A stretch of DNA of 64,000 nucleotides from an uncultured Clostridium sp. (GTDB lineage: Bacteria > Bacillota > Clostridia > Clostridiales > Clostridiaceae): assembly GCA_934746015.1 (NCBI GenBank), contig CAKVEW010000001.1, forward strand, positions 1 through 64,000, read 5' to 3'. This document shows positions 63,294 through 64,000 of this stretch, in pieces (the first letter of the stretch is position 1; every line of letters starts with the position of its first letter). The translations under genes were made by a program, and so were the position numbers. The notes beneath the pieces are model-generated. The model made no database searches and had not been told where the DNA came from. It worked only from the letters and a program-made list of their open reading frames with translations.

Positions 63294-64000
63294 TTAGTTG
63301 TCTCCAAAGACTTTTTTTCTAAGTTCTAGACCAGCTTTTGTTACTGCCACTCCTCCAAGAGCAGTTTCTCTTAATGAAGGTGGAAGACTTCTTCCTACTT
63401 TATACATTGCAGATAACGCATCATCAAAAGGTATTTTAGATTCTACACCTGCCATAACTAAATCTGCTGTACATAATGCACTTATAGCTCCTGATGAATT
63501 TCTTTTTGCGCATGGAATTTCAACTAAACCTGCTACTGGATCACAAACAAGACCTAATACATTTTTAAATACTATTGCACCTGCATCTAAAGACATTTTA
63601 GGAGTTCCACCCATCATTTCAACTACTGCCGCTGCTGCCATTGCTGATGCAGAACCGCATTCAGCTTGACAACCTCCCTCTGCTCCTGCAAATGTAGCAT
63701 TTCTTCCAATTATCATTCCAACTGCTGCTGATGCAAATAAAGCCATTACTAATTCATCATCAGTTTTTTCAAGTTTTTCTCCTGCTGTTAATATTACTGC
63801 TGGAAGTATTCCACAAGAACCAGCTGTTGGACAAGCCACTATTCTACCCATGGATGCATTTACTTCTGATGATGATAGAGCCATTGCCATAGCTAAAACC
63901 ATAGTGTCTCCAGTTAATGATTTTCCCTTTTTTAAATATTCTTGTACCTTATATGCATCTCCCCCTATAAGCCCACTAACAGAATAAACTTCTTTTTCTC
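63294..64000 (-). CDS. sdaAA: L-serine dehydratase, Fe-S dependent, alpha subunit (3' part)
   Basis: The frame stays open to the window end, so the 5' part lies beyond 64000. Readable parts: VSGLIGGDAYKVQEYLKKGK, IVACPTAGSCGILPAVILTA, GGCQAECGSASAMAAAAVVE, VFKNVLGLVCDPVAGLVEIP. The cysteines ligate the 4Fe-4S cluster that deaminates serine to pyruvate. Ends at 63294 with ELRKKVFGDN. The beta subunit gene should lie upstream, outside the window. Confidence 0.93.
   Translation of the reverse strand, partial: EKEVYSVSGLIGGDAYKVQEYLKKGKSLTGDTMVLAMAMALSSSEVNASMGRIVACPTAGSCGILPAVILTAGEKLEKTDDELVMALFASAAVGMIIGRNATFAGAEGGCQAECGSASAMAAAAVVEMMGGTPKMSLDAGAIVFKNVLGLVCDPVAGLVEIPCAKRNSSGAISALCTADLVMAGVESKIPFDDALSAMYKVGRSLPPSLRETALGGVAVTKAGLELRKKVFGDN

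Overview
The window is AT-rich, densely coded DNA with strong GGAGG-type ribosome binding sites, short intergenic gaps and many hairpin terminators. The gene families (PadR, HxlR, LacI, DUF1540, DUF4177, many GNATs, Fe-S serine dehydratase, selenium-dependent molybdenum hydroxylase genes) fit a low-GC Firmicute, most likely Clostridium sensu stricto. The species cannot be set from sequence reading alone. Most genes lie on the minus strand.

Layout. 0.1-6.7 kb: a maltodextrin operon (MalF-like and MalG-like permeases, lipoprotein binding protein, GH13 neopullulanase-type amylase) with a readable promoter and candidate operator, followed on the same strand by its likely LacI-type regulator. No ABC ATPase is present, so a shared MsmX-type ATPase elsewhere is implied. 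6.9-18.5 kb: accessory genes (2H phosphoesterase, DUF488, a SWIM-SNF2 helicase, GNATs, SRPBCC, VOC, phosphatidyltransferase-like) and decayed fragments, including a dead NSS transporter. 19.0-21.4 kb: an IS91-type HUH transposase element paired with a tyrosine recombinase and bounded by imperfect inverted repeats. 21.5-31.6 kb: more GNAT and NUDIX genes, a broken YD-repeat gene, an unannotated Cys/Arg-rich 44-residue peptide, an MFS transporter, TfoX-C and RecQ. 31.7 kb: initiator tRNA-fMet.

32.4-38.6 kb: a UvrA-like ATPase gene whose leader carries a tiny ORF and an RNA stem. A Tn554-like transposon (tnpA-tnpB-tnpC) appears to have landed in that leader, flanked by 21-bp direct repeats. 38.7-41.3 kb: BsuPI-like lipoprotein, PadR regulator with a truncated partner, and two adjacent genes (MBL hydrolase and SDR) that each carry an internal deletion. 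41.8-51.2 kb: flavodoxin, PHP phosphatase, small membrane proteins, a large OYE-type flavin oxidoreductase, a catalytically degenerate ThiM-like protein, NUDIX and Rpn-type nuclease, interspersed with gene fragments.

51.3-55.4 kb: a selenium/molybdenum operon (selD-yqeC-yqeB-xdhC-like-yedF). 55.6-58.6 kb: two near-identical small genes as direct repeats around a two-gene XcbB-like/acyltransferase surface-polysaccharide unit. 59-64 kb: MscS channel, DUF1540, azoreductase with divergent HxlR regulator, DUF3592 membrane protein, and the 3' part of sdaAA running off the window.

The most unusual signal is a three-copy family of hairpins (44.9, 48.3 and 55.5 kb). Each has 20-21 bp perfectly complementary arms of unrelated sequence around a conserved ~27-nt loop core, followed by a conserved tail. 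One copy sits by a 53-bp duplicated piece of the ThiM-like gene. I could not identify the family.
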